A stretch of 64,000 nt of DNA. It comes from Legionella sainthelensi (GTDB lineage: Bacteria; Pseudomonadota; Gammaproteobacteria; Legionellales; Legionellaceae). The stretch lies in contig NZ_LR134388.1 of assembly GCF_900637685.1 (NCBI RefSeq), positions 1,375,501-1,439,500 of the forward strand, read 5' to 3'. Made by a program: the position numbers and the translations under genes. This document shows, in pieces, positions 45,441-54,122 of this stretch (its first letter is position 1; each line of letters starts with the position of its first letter). The notes under the pieces were generated by a model. That model had not been told where the DNA came from. It ran no database searches and was given only the letters and a program-made list of their open reading frames with translations.

Positions 45441-46373
45441 CTAATTGGATAAAAATTTATTGGCGAAAAGCTGAAAGCCTTCAACATTGCTTTGCTTTTC
45501 AATAACAGGTGCTATTAAATTGGTAGTATTTGTTTTTGATTTACCCCAAAAAAAACCTACAGTTTTTTCTTCTGTTTGAAAGCCATAATAATGTGTGGCA
45601 TTTTTGGCAAATTTTTGTTCGTATTCTTTTTCTTTTCCATCTAGCTGTTCGATTTTTTTCTGATGCTTGAACAATTTATCACGAAGAGTTGCCATCTCGT
45701 CACTTTTAATCAAATTTTTATCATGAATAGCTTTCATCAAGGTTTCTGGTCTTGTGTAATCAGTTCGTGTTTGAGAGTCAAAAAGGGGCGCAAATATTTT
45801 ATCACCCTTAGATTCATGGCAACTGATTTCTTTCATAAGATTGACTATAGAATCACAATTGATCAGCTTTAGCTCCTTATTCTTGCGCGCCTCCTCAAGC
45901 ATAAATAATTGCAAACTATGAGTCCATTTTCCATGAGCAACTCCGGAACCAGGATCACAAATCAAATAACCAAACCCCAAAAAAACACGGGTAAAGAGAG
46001 AAGATGGAAGTATGCCTACTAAGTAAGGTATTTCTTTAGGCAAATGGAACTTACTTAGTTTGTAAATGTCGCCGGAATGTTGATATCTCAATGGACCTTG
46101 GGTGTTTTTTCGGGTGTCTCCTAGATTAAAACCATTTTCAGCGCCCCATTGAGTAAAGAAGAAACGAAAAGTTTTTTTATTATTCGGGGCATTAATTTTT
46201 TCGTAATCAGAAGCAAACTTCTGAATGTATTTATGGACCAGTTGCGTATTTAATAAAAAATCTAAAATAGCACCTAGATTTTCTTTTAAATTTTCAGAGA
46301 GTCGTTGATAAGTTTTATTTCCCTCGGGGTTATTTAAAATTTCTTGAAGTTTTTTTTGAATGGGATTTGGCAT
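45441..46373 (-). CDS. Effector-like hypothetical protein, 310 aa
   Basis: ATG at 46373 (MPNPIQKKL) has GAAGGAAC upstream; a frame from 46400 lacks a site. The protein is soluble, with a helical N-terminus, a central segment (FRFFFTQWGAENGFNLGD; LRYQHSGDIYKLSKF) and a coiled-coil C-terminal region (LRDKLFKHQKKIEQLDGKE). There are no signals or membrane helices. I do not recognise it. It is the downstream neighbour of another small effector-like gene on the same strand. Confidence 0.65.
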   Translation of the reverse strand: MPNPIQKKLQEILNNPEGNKTYQRLSENLKENLGAILDFLLNTQLVHKYIQKFASDYEKINAPNNKKTFRFFFTQWGAENGFNLGDTRKNTQGPLRYQHSGDIYKLSKFHLPKEIPYLVGILPSSLFTRVFLGFGYLICDPGSGVAHGKWTHSLQLFMLEEARKNKELKLINCDSIVNLMKEISCHESKGDKIFAPLFDSQTRTDYTRPETLMKAIHDKNLIKSDEMATLRDKLFKHQKKIEQLDGKEKEYEQKFAKNATHYYGFQTEEKTVGFFWGKSKTNTTNLIAPVIEKQSNVEGFQLFANKFLSN

Positions 46374-46478
46374 ATTTTGTTCCTTCAATCTGATTGGCAA
46401 AAATTAAGTTGATCGAATGAGAAAGAGTTTTCATATTTTGAGCTTGAATGAAGCAATGACATAGTGGATCGGATCATA

Positions 46479-47072
46479 CTATGATTCATCTTCATTATTT
46501 TCTTCAATCCAACAATCGCTTGGACCTCCTGGAGGTATTGGTCGTTTGGGTAATGGCGAGGGATGAAACTTTGCTCCTTTTCCATTGTCATCGGTGCGCT
46601 CAGATTTAGTTTTCCGATGAGTACAGATGATTTTATTTAAGGTATCAATCAGATTTTGTTCTTTGAAAATAAAAAAAAGATCATTTTCATTAAGCAGAGC
46701 ATCACGGTTGCATTTGCTAATCACGAATAAATTAGCATTAATTTTATGAATAAAGTTTGCAATACACTTTTTATCTGTAGCATGCGGTGCTTTTATCATG
46801 ACGTGATAAGGAAATTTAATAATATTGAAATCTCCATTACCATCAGCATATTTTGCATAAGCAACCGTACTATTATATTCATTGAATTCATGCAATAAAT
46901 CACAGTCATCGTAAAGTCTAAAAATAATTTTTTGCTTCTCAATTCTGGTGTTTTCTTGTTTTTGGGCAATAAAAATTTTTGCATCATTTAATTCTTTAAA
47001 TTCAGCAATTGCTTTTTCTTCGCCACGAGCAAATTGTTCTGAAACTTTATAGTGCATACATCGAATATCCAA
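46479..47072 (-). CDS. Hypothetical protein with Pro-rich acidic C-terminus
   Basis: TTG at 47072 has AAGGA six bases upstream; ATG at 47057 (MHYKVSEQFARGEE) is the alternative and would give 192 residues. The N-terminal part (SEQFARGEEKAIAEFKELNDAKIFI) is a compact alpha/beta-looking domain. The C-terminus is disordered: PLPKRPIPPGGPSD then IEENNEDES, an acidic tail of the type seen in Dot/Icm substrates. Function unknown. Confidence 0.65.
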   Translation of the reverse strand: MDIRCMHYKVSEQFARGEEKAIAEFKELNDAKIFIAQKQENTRIEKQKIIFRLYDDCDLLHEFNEYNSTVAYAKYADGNGDFNIIKFPYHVMIKAPHATDKKCIANFIHKINANLFVISKCNRDALLNENDLFFIFKEQNLIDTLNKIICTHRKTKSERTDDNGKGAKFHPSPLPKRPIPPGGPSDCWIEENNEDES

Positions 47073-47231
47073 AGTTCATCCTTAAAATAAGAATAGCATA
47101 ATGTATGTTTGATCTCTTCAAATACAGCGAGTCATAAGACTTTGAGTGGCAAGGATATGGACTAAGTAACAATAACTTTAGTGATCTTAGATTTAGCTAT
47201 AATGATAATATAGTGATCCATTTTTTGTAAA

Positions 47232-47512
47232 ATGAAAGAAAAAGCTATGGCTCTAGGAAAAAAGATGAAACAAGTAAATGATAGGATTCAACGTTCTCTT
47301 TCTGGAGCAGAAGAGTTTTTCATATTAGTAGAGCAATAAAAGAGGAGTTCTCTAGGCGAGTAGAAAAATATAATAAGTTAAAAAAGAATATACAAGCTGA
47401 AACAAGTGAAACCTCAGAATTAAGAACCATCCAAAATCAGCTAAGCTGTCTGCATCCTAATAAACAAAAACTACAGAGCCTGGCTCCAATCATCCGAGGA
47501 CAATGCAACTAA
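47232..47512 (+). pseudogene. Small helical gene interrupted by a frame change
   Basis: ATG at 47232 opens MKEKAMALGKKMKQVNDR and reads to EEFFILVEQ-stop. Adding one T to the T5 run at 47317-47321 gives EEFFHISRAIKEEFSRRVEKY and continues to TAA at 47512, about 93 residues of charged helical protein ending PIIRGQCN. Neither half is long enough to be called alone, but the repaired version is coherent. The Shine-Dalgarno is poor. Function unknown. Confidence 0.45.
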
Positions 47513-47605
47513 ATAAGGTTTTACAATCAAGTGTCCCATGAAAATTGTCGTCTACAGAAGAAAGTGGTATATTTTTTTTATAGTTAATGGAAGGTGAAGA
47601 ATATT

Positions 47606-48406
47606 ATGCCCCGTATTAAAGTGAATGATATTTCTATGTATTATGAACGTCATGGTCAAGGAGAGCCTATTGTTTTTATCGCTGGATTTAGTGCTGATCA
47701 TCTAGCTTGGGCTGCAATTGTTGAGTACTTTAAAGAAAAATACCAGGTGATTCTATTTGATAATCGTGGTATTGGTCAGACAGATATTCCGGATGGCCTT
47801 TATAGTATCGATCAAATGGCAAATGACGTAGCTGATCTATGTACAGCACTCAATATCCAACAAGCCCATTTCGTAAGTAGTTCAATGGGAGGGTTTATAC
47901 TGCAATCATTAGCGTATCGCTATCCCAGCCTTGTTAAATCTGCAGTAATAGGAAATTCTGGCGCAAAAATACACACCACTTTTAATATTTATCTTCAGGC
48001 ACAACTTGAACTGATGAAAGCTGATGCGCCTCTTAAATCACTCATTAAAGCTTCATGCAGTTGGTGTTTTTCATATCAATTTCTTTCTCACCCTGGAGTG
48101 CTTGAACAGCTCATACAGATTGGTTTGGATAATCCTTTTCCATTTACGATTAAAGGACATGAAGGGCAATATAGTGCTCTTCAACAATTTGATTCACAAA
48201 ATTGGATAGGACAAATAAAGGTACCTGTTTTAGTCGTGACTGGTGATCAAGATATCATTATTAGGGATCGAGATTCTAAATATCTTGCTGATAATATTCC
48301 TGGGGCACGGTATTATTGTTTTACTGAGTGCGGCCATTTACCTCAATTAGAATATCCAGAAAAATTTGTTCAAATTGTTCAAGAGTTTATTGAAACATTA
48401 AAATGA
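47606..48406 (+). CDS. Alpha/beta-hydrolase
   Basis: ATG at 47606 follows GGAAGG by 11 bases; an upstream GTG at 47594 overlaps that site and is less likely. The 266-residue enzyme has the fold markers GEPIVFIAGFSADHLAW, VILFDNRGIGQTD, HFVSSSMGGFILQSL with nucleophile Ser, VLVVTGDQDIII (acid Asp) and TECGHLPQLEYP with catalytic His. It resembles 3-oxoadipate enol-lactonase-like hydrolases. No signal peptide; substrate unknown. A terminator follows. Confidence 0.88.
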   Translation: MPRIKVNDISMYYERHGQGEPIVFIAGFSADHLAWAAIVEYFKEKYQVILFDNRGIGQTDIPDGLYSIDQMANDVADLCTALNIQQAHFVSSSMGGFILQSLAYRYPSLVKSAVIGNSGAKIHTTFNIYLQAQLELMKADAPLKSLIKASCSWCFSYQFLSHPGVLEQLIQIGLDNPFPFTIKGHEGQYSALQQFDSQNWIGQIKVPVLVVTGDQDIIIRDRDSKYLADNIPGARYYCFTECGHLPQLEYPEKFVQIVQEFIETLK

Positions 48407-48452
48407 TTTCTCGAAAGGAACTATTTCTAGCTTGGAAATCCAGCTTCAAGAT

Positions 48453-48478
48453 AAGTGTCTGCGTTTTTGCAGACACTT
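48453..48478. terminator. Terminator hairpin between convergent genes
   Basis: AAGTGTCTGC and GCAGACACTT form a perfect 10-bp stem around a GTTTTT loop. It lies between the convergent genes ending at 48406 and 48496 and may serve both. Confidence 0.65.
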
Positions 48479-48495
48479 TGCTTTAATGAAATAAA

Positions 48496-49974
48496 CTATA
48501 AAGCCCTGATAGAGTTTATAGGAGTCTCGTGTTCAGTACATGTACCTGTTTCCAATGACCATCCAAGTTTTTTCAATTCTGCATTGATTTCCATTTTTTT
48601 GATTATATTGATTAATTCCTCAATGATTGGAAACTCATCAGCTTCTTCAATTATTTTTAATAATTTTCCAATTTGATTAATGTCAAGCAATTGCATTCGA
48701 CTTTTTACGTCATTGTGTTTAAGCGCTTGTAGTAAATAATCAATTGTTAATTTATCTGCTTGTAACAAATTGAAGATATCTTTCCAATCTCTTTGGATGT
48801 TTGGCACTGTTTTTACGCAAACACCTTCTACATGTTCACCAATTGGATATTCTGAGCAGTAAATGGTTCCACGGCTAAGAATCATCTCAGTGACTGAGCC
48901 ACCATTTTCTAAGGTGGTGATAATTTCATTGAGTCCGAAGCTTTTAGCATCTTCGAGGCCATGATCTGCTTGGTTTACTCGAATATGGACATGGAGTGTT
49001 GTTGTCGCTTCCAGGTAAGGCATATGGAGATATATTTTTATTTTATCCTCTGGAGTAACACCATACACTGCTGCAAGATTTGCTAAAATATTGTCCCTAA
49101 GTGATTTTAAATAAATCAGTGATTGTGTTTTATTTTGATCTAAATCAAATAAGCAGGCCAAATAAACACTGTCACTTTTTGATTCTAACGAAGTAATTGA
49201 TTCCTGACTTAAAGTTCGGGGTAATTTTGAAAAACTTCCATGCAACTGCAAAGGAGTCATTTCTTGCCCATAGCGATAATAGTCAAACGGTTGTTTTTCT
49301 TTTTTAACATCACAAGCTCTTTCTGCTTCACGCATTAATTGAGTTCTATGAAATTCTAGAACTTTGTGGGCTGGTAGTGTAGAGCGAAACTTAGCAGGTA
49401 ATGCTTCAGGATGAATATACCAGGTAACTAAAGCCAAACCATTTTCTGAGTTTTTTAATTGTTTCAATGCATAGCTAGTGGATACTTTTTCACAGTCAGA
49501 TAAAAATTTCTTGATGTCAAGGTATGCAGGATTGGTCATTAATATGGTTTTTGATTCATCATAAGGTGTATCAAAAATTGGATACATTTCTGGAGCTTGT
49601 ACAAATAAAGCTCTTTCCAACGAAGGTCTACCCTGTAAAAAACGATGAACAAATCCAGGTAAACCATGAATCTCATGATAGGCATCGGTTAAGCACTTTG
49701 CACCTGTTTCATTAATATTTACTGCAGTGCACGTCGCTACATTGTATTTAAGTCGAGTTTTTTCACTTAAAATCAGTTCCTTTTTATCCCATGTATTGGT
49801 AGTTCCTGGTCCTATAGGTGCCAAGTGTTCATGAGAAAGTGCTTCGTCATCGGCTAACTGCAATGGATTAGTAGTAGAAAAAGTCTCAGCTGAAGGAATT
49901 TCTTCATTTTTAGTTAAAATTGGCTTGAATAAAGTTTTAATTAAAGCATTATCAAATACGTATTTAGATAACAT
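48496..49974 (-). CDS. DcpS/HIT-like protein, effector candidate
   Basis: ATG at 49974 gives 492 residues; a TTG at 50004 is the upstream alternative. Residues about 285-355 read SLRDNILANLAAVYGV, then KIKIYLHMPYL, TTTLHVHIRV and GLNEIITTLENGG. This order matches the C-terminal HIT domain of the eukaryotic scavenger decapping enzyme DcpS (LRNIL..., RVYLHYLP, HLHVHF, LLAEVIENLE). In DcpS the middle His of HxHxH is the nucleophile. Here H328 and H330 are kept and the first His is Thr326. The rest of the protein is unrelated to anything I recognise. DcpS hydrolyses m7GpppN caps. Such a protein could act on host mRNA caps or dinucleoside polyphosphates. Effector status is inferred from the domain and a PmrA-like element upstream. 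Confidence 0.65.
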   Translation of the reverse strand: MLSKYVFDNALIKTLFKPILTKNEEIPSAETFSTTNPLQLADDEALSHEHLAPIGPGTTNTWDKKELILSEKTRLKYNVATCTAVNINETGAKCLTDAYHEIHGLPGFVHRFLQGRPSLERALFVQAPEMYPIFDTPYDESKTILMTNPAYLDIKKFLSDCEKVSTSYALKQLKNSENGLALVTWYIHPEALPAKFRSTLPAHKVLEFHRTQLMREAERACDVKKEKQPFDYYRYGQEMTPLQLHGSFSKLPRTLSQESITSLESKSDSVYLACLFDLDQNKTQSLIYLKSLRDNILANLAAVYGVTPEDKIKIYLHMPYLEATTTLHVHIRVNQADHGLEDAKSFGLNEIITTLENGGSVTEMILSRGTIYCSEYPIGEHVEGVCVKTVPNIQRDWKDIFNLLQADKLTIDYLLQALKHNDVKSRMQLLDINQIGKLLKIIEEADEFPIIEELINIIKKMEINAELKKLGWSLETGTCTEHETPINSIRAL

Positions 49975-50019
49975 GTAATTGTAAAAATAGTTCACGGTGC
50001 GCAAATATTACACCACGAG

Positions 50020-50037
50020 TCTTAAAAAAATCTTAAG
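50020..50037 (-). promoter_or_regulatory. PmrA-like element upstream of the DcpS-like gene
   Basis: On the minus strand the sequence is CTTAAGATTTTTTTAAGA, a TTAA-N7-TTAA pair. A TAATAT -10-like word follows 11 bases later. The half-sites deviate from TTAATATT, so this is weaker than the other two elements. Confidence 0.4.
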
Positions 50038-50262
50038 TGGTATAAAAATAGATGCACAAAAATTATTCTAAAATTTGTGTAAGAATTGAGTGAATTACTA
50101 AACTAGGGTAGTTTCGAATTAACGTTAAACTCAGGACACTGCAATGAACTCAATGGTTTTGCCGTTTTGCGCAAGTGAAAGTAGAAATCCATCTTTATTT
50201 TAGCATTGTGTCTGAGTTGTCCGATATATTTGTTTTTTGATAGGACCAGCCTATTGTCTTAT

Positions 50263-51585
50263 TTATGAGTCAGCGTATGTTTGAGTAAATTCATGAATTT
50301 CTGGAATAATAATATTGCGGAATTTTTTGCCATTGAATAGTCCGTAATGTCCAACTTCTTCAGCAAGAAAATATTTCTTCATGGAGTCAGGTAAGTTTTT
50401 ACATAGACTGATTACTGATTTTGTTTGTCCAACTCCTGTTATATCATCTCGCTCACCTTCAATAGCTAAGATGGCTGTTTTTTGTATGTCTTGTAAACGT
50501 ACATTATGGCCTCTGGATTTATAGCGGCCTGTTGTTAATAATTTTTCTTGAAAGACAGTGTTAATGGTTTGCATGTAAAATTCAGCCGTCAAGTCCATGG
50601 TTGAAAAATACTCAAGATAAAATTTGATTATTTTGAATGCAGCTTCTTTTTGATTTTCCGCATATCTGTCGACCGCTCTTTGTAGGGACTCCATATGTCG
50701 TTGCAAATTCATGCTCATAAATCCAGCAAGTTGCATAAACCCAGGGTATACAAGTCGCATTGCCCCAGGAAAACGAGATGGCACGATGGAAATTACATTT
50801 TGCTGAAACCAATCATCTCCTCGTGATGCAGCTAGATCATTTACTGTAGTAGGGGATTGGCTTGTATCAATTGGCCCACCTAGCAATATTGCTGTTCTTG
50901 GTAAGTTAGCTGAATGATTAGTTGACATTAATGCAACTGCAGCTAAAACAGGGACTGTAGGTTGGCAAACTGCCATTACATTTAAATTAGGCCCCAACAA
51001 ATTAAAATAGGAGATCATATATTCTATATAATCATCTAAATCAAATGATCCTTCAGTTAAGGGAACATCACGGGCATTTTTCCAATCGGTAATATACACA
51101 TCATATAAAGGTAGTAAGTTTATTACTGTATCACGAAGCAGGGTAGCATAATGCCCAGACATGGGGGCAACTAGGAGCATTTTAGGTAAATTCAAATGGT
51201 CTGCATATGTTTTTTTAAAACGAATCAGGTTACAGAAGCTTTGCTTGTCAATAATTTCTTCTTGAATGTCATAATACTCATCGTCAATTTTAATTTGATT
51301 AATATCAAATTTAGGCTTGTCATAAACATTAGTAATCATATGAAAAACATACGCATAACCTGCTACTCTACGATAATGACTTGAAGTTGCTTCTAATATT
51401 TTACGGAAAGAGTTTTGCGTATCATCGGAGGTATAAGGAATTTTATAGGGCAAATTAATGTTATCGGAAACTCTACGAAAACGCCTTGCCAAATTTTCAC
51501 AATAATCGGAATAGGGTTGCAATAAACGCATATTAAAATCATAGATATTATAAAGATACCGATTATCAAGAGGATTAAAAAACAT
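50263..51585 (-). CDS. phaZ: Intracellular polyhydroxyalkanoate depolymerase
   Basis: This 440-residue enzyme resembles intracellular PhaZ proteins, which release hydroxybutyrate from stored PHB. KMLLVAPMSGHYATLLRDTV, VYITDWKNARDVPLTEGSFDLDDYI, and NVMAVCQPTVPVLAAVALM with a Cys nucleophile (as in Ralstonia PhaZ1) are present. Later AILAIEGERDDITG supplies the acid and EVGHYGLFNG the His. Legionella is known to store PHB. The start MFFNPLDNRYLY is the first ATG. Its neighbours do not form an operon with it. Confidence 0.9.
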   Translation of the reverse strand: MFFNPLDNRYLYNIYDFNMRLLQPYSDYCENLARRFRRVSDNINLPYKIPYTSDDTQNSFRKILEATSSHYRRVAGYAYVFHMITNVYDKPKFDINQIKIDDEYYDIQEEIIDKQSFCNLIRFKKTYADHLNLPKMLLVAPMSGHYATLLRDTVINLLPLYDVYITDWKNARDVPLTEGSFDLDDYIEYMISYFNLLGPNLNVMAVCQPTVPVLAAVALMSTNHSANLPRTAILLGGPIDTSQSPTTVNDLAASRGDDWFQQNVISIVPSRFPGAMRLVYPGFMQLAGFMSMNLQRHMESLQRAVDRYAENQKEAAFKIIKFYLEYFSTMDLTAEFYMQTINTVFQEKLLTTGRYKSRGHNVRLQDIQKTAILAIEGERDDITGVGQTKSVISLCKNLPDSMKKYFLAEEVGHYGLFNGKKFRNIIIPEIHEFTQTYADS

Positions 51586-51789
51586 TGCCTATCTCGCTAG
51601 CATCAGGATATTAAAGTAATATACTCAAAACGATAAAATAGCAATATGCTCCTCTAAATATTGTGTTTATGGCATCGGGCTAGAGATATTAAAAAATATC
51701 AAGGTACTCTTATTATACTCGGAAACAACTATTTCATTTGTTTAAAATAAGATGATAATATTCTTTTTTTAATTAAACAGGCTGTAATC

Positions 51790-52317
51790 ATGTCAAGATT
51801 TCCAAATAAAACTCACCATGAGCTTCGTCAGTATTTTAAAAAATTGAGCTTAGAGCAATTGAATGAGCAGAATTGTTTCTATGGTCAGCATTTTGAGAAT
51901 TTAGAAGATAAGCTTGATGAATGCAATCAGGCTTTAGTCACCGAAATCAGACATAGGCATATCTTACAAGAACAAAAAAACAACCATGAACTCACTTATG
52001 ATTCTGTGGTAGAAAGCGAGCAGGGTTTTAGGTTAAGCCTTGAATCGTTAAATGACATTACTGATCATTCAGAACGGTTTCTTGCAAGAAAATCGATTGG
52101 TATCTCTCCAATGGAGCTTTACAACCAAAAATTATCAGACATTAGCACTCCTATGTATCAATCAAATTTAATGATTGAACATCTGACAAAGAGGCTTGAC
52201 GATTTAACAAAAAAGAAATCAGGAGCTATTTCTGAATTAAAAATTCTTAATAGTATTATTCAGGAGAAAGAACAATTAATCAGGTCATCTCAACTAGTTC
52301 GAGAATACTCCAAATAA
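51790..52317 (+). CDS. Coiled-coil hypothetical protein
   Basis: This 175-residue soluble protein is charged and helical throughout. Segments such as ENLEDKLDECNQALVTEIRHRH and EHLTKRLDDLTKKKSGAI are heptad-like. No signal peptide or membrane segment. The Shine-Dalgarno is weak (AGGCTG). It lies next to the PHA depolymerase but on the opposite strand. A phasin or structural role is possible only by context; I do not recognise it. Confidence 0.6.
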   Translation: MSRFPNKTHHELRQYFKKLSLEQLNEQNCFYGQHFENLEDKLDECNQALVTEIRHRHILQEQKNNHELTYDSVVESEQGFRLSLESLNDITDHSERFLARKSIGISPMELYNQKLSDISTPMYQSNLMIEHLTKRLDDLTKKKSGAISELKILNSIIQEKEQLIRSSQLVREYSK

Positions 52318-52335
52318 CGGGTAAAATAATTTTAT

Positions 52336-53211
52336 TTAAGTATAAATAAAATTGCTTTTTGCCTTGTTCATTAAGGTATTGAAGCGTTGTAAATGTTTCT
52401 GGGTTGTTGTAGGCGAATGCAATACAAATTCAGAAACAGATAATGCAAAAAGGACCCTGCGTATTTCCCAAATTGTTTCTTGAAAGACATCAATTCGCTT
52501 TATAGTTTGCGGACTTACTCTCGCTTCTAATTTTAAATTTTGCGAACTAACGGCTATGGGGGAGCAGGTTTTTATAACTTCGGTACGTAATTTTGCGACA
52601 AAAATAGAAGAGTTAATTTGGTGGGTACGGGTTTGAGTGATTTGTTGTACCACCTCATTAAAAAAATTGTAAACCATCATCTGGTGAAATAAATAAAGTT
52701 TTTGTGAATAATGATAGGTCTGAAATAAAAAATAATCCCCAATTAAAACTATAGATACACCAAGCAAGGTACATATCCCTCGATTTAACATCATCACAAA
52801 TGGACCTTCAGGAGAATTTATTTCAGTGGTCTGGGCTAATAAAAAGAACACGATGAGGGTAATAAAGAAAACGCTAATATCATAACGATTTGTATTAATT
52901 GAAGATACAGAAAATCCAATCACCGCTACAATGAATATAACCGGGATTAATCGATAGTTAAACTGTGTTAAATAAAGCAATGGAATTAAAATCAACAAAG
53001 CAGCAAAAGTACCACCAATGCGAAAAATGGCTCTTTTAACAATTAAACCGGGCTCTATTCCGGCGCTGATGACGATGACAGTGAGCAAAACCCACCATTT
53101 ATGAGGAATATTCGAAAATAAGTAAATCAACATAGCAACCATAAACATAATTGCTAAATGAACAAATCGCGCGTAATCAAGCTTTCTTTTTAATGCATTT
53201 TGAGTAAGCAT
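52336..53211 (-). CDS. FUSC-type inner-membrane efflux protein, C-terminal half
   Basis: This 291-residue protein has six hydrophobic helices in the first 150 residues and a cytoplasmic C-terminal domain, matching the second half of FUSC/AaeB aromatic-acid or fusaric-acid exporters. ATG at 53211 lies inside the end of the N-terminal-half gene (stop 53190). One inserted base near 53213 would fuse the two into the usual AaeB length of about 620 residues. A natural overlapping two-gene split is also possible, since the second ORF has its own ATG and a weak TGGAA site. It is the last gene of an efflux operon. Confidence 0.82.
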   Translation of the reverse strand: MLTQNALKRKLDYARFVHLAIMFMVAMLIYLFSNIPHKWWVLLTVIVISAGIEPGLIVKRAIFRIGGTFAALLILIPLLYLTQFNYRLIPVIFIVAVIGFSVSSINTNRYDISVFFITLIVFFLLAQTTEINSPEGPFVMMLNRGICTLLGVSIVLIGDYFLFQTYHYSQKLYLFHQMMVYNFFNEVVQQITQTRTHQINSSIFVAKLRTEVIKTCSPIAVSSQNLKLEARVSPQTIKRIDVFQETIWEIRRVLFALSVSEFVLHSPTTTQKHLQRFNTLMNKAKSNFIYT

Positions 53212-54122
53212 AATTTATTCCAGCTACGAAAAGAACGTTCGAGGCAAAGGGCAACATGGTGTTGTAACTTTGTTTTAGGTTCTATAGGAAGTTGAGGCAA
53301 ACCGCATTGGGAATAAGCGTGCATCTGCAGCCTAAGCCAGAGTAGATTATTTTTAATTCCATACCAAAATGATTCATTCATTGTCTCATAATAAAGATTA
53401 TCTAAAGAATGTTGAATATTACGAATGTTTACTGAGATACGATAGGCAGGCATCATATATTTTTTGGGAAGCATTTTTGTGTAATTTCTAACCATTCCTA
53501 AATGCATAATCTCTTCCCAAGTCGGTTTTTTATCATTTTTATTTATAGTGTAATCAATATCTTTTTCGAGGTATTGGATGAATTTATATAATGCTCTGTT
53601 CCAGACAATTAAATACATATTCGGAAAAATTCTTAAACAAATGAAAATAAACGTCATGGATAATGCAATGGACGAAATAAAACCATATGCAACCTCAAGA
53701 TTGGCCGGAGGGTCGATACTTAAAACCAGTGCGCCTGATGAAATAAGTAACATCGTTAAATTTTTTAGCGTGTAAAAATACTTTAATACGCAAAAATAAG
53801 TGACTGAAAGAACAAAAACAGAAAAAAAGAAAAAAATCACGCGAAAGGGATATACGAGATAGAAGGTGATACTGATGAGAATTATGCCTATGGTAATAAA
53901 AATCAGTAATTGTTCTTTTTCTTTGAAAGTAGAAAGGACGGGCGCTTCATAAAGCGATGTTAATAGAAATGGCATAAAAAAAGCAATAAAGCTTACAGGT
54001 TGAAATAACCAATAAACATATACTTCCACAGTTGCAACAAACAGACATTTATAAAGTGTAATGCGTTGAAGGGCGTACGGATCAACTTCATCGAGCCATT
54101 GTTTAAACTTTAATATAGACAT
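53190..54122 (-). CDS. FUSC-type inner-membrane efflux protein, N-terminal half
   Basis: ATG at 54122 (MSILKFKQWLDEVDPYALQR) overlaps the end of the HlyD-family gene by 20 bases; the longer frame from 54230 is not supported. The 310-residue protein has hydrophobic helices near 20-165 followed by a cytoplasmic Trp/Leu/Tyr-rich domain, matching the N-terminal half of AaeB/FUSC proteins. The TM8-like RIFPN and LPQLP segments support that family. It works with the adaptor and outer-membrane factor encoded upstream. Confidence 0.82.
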   Translation of the reverse strand: MSILKFKQWLDEVDPYALQRITLYKCLFVATVEVYVYWLFQPVSFIAFFMPFLLTSLYEAPVLSTFKEKEQLLIFITIGIILISITFYLVYPFRVIFFFFSVFVLSVTYFCVLKYFYTLKNLTMLLISSGALVLSIDPPANLEVAYGFISSIALSMTFIFICLRIFPNMYLIVWNRALYKFIQYLEKDIDYTINKNDKKPTWEEIMHLGMVRNYTKMLPKKYMMPAYRISVNIRNIQHSLDNLYYETMNESFWYGIKNNLLWLRLQMHAYSQCGLPQLPIEPKTKLQHHVALCLERSFRSWNKLCLLKMH

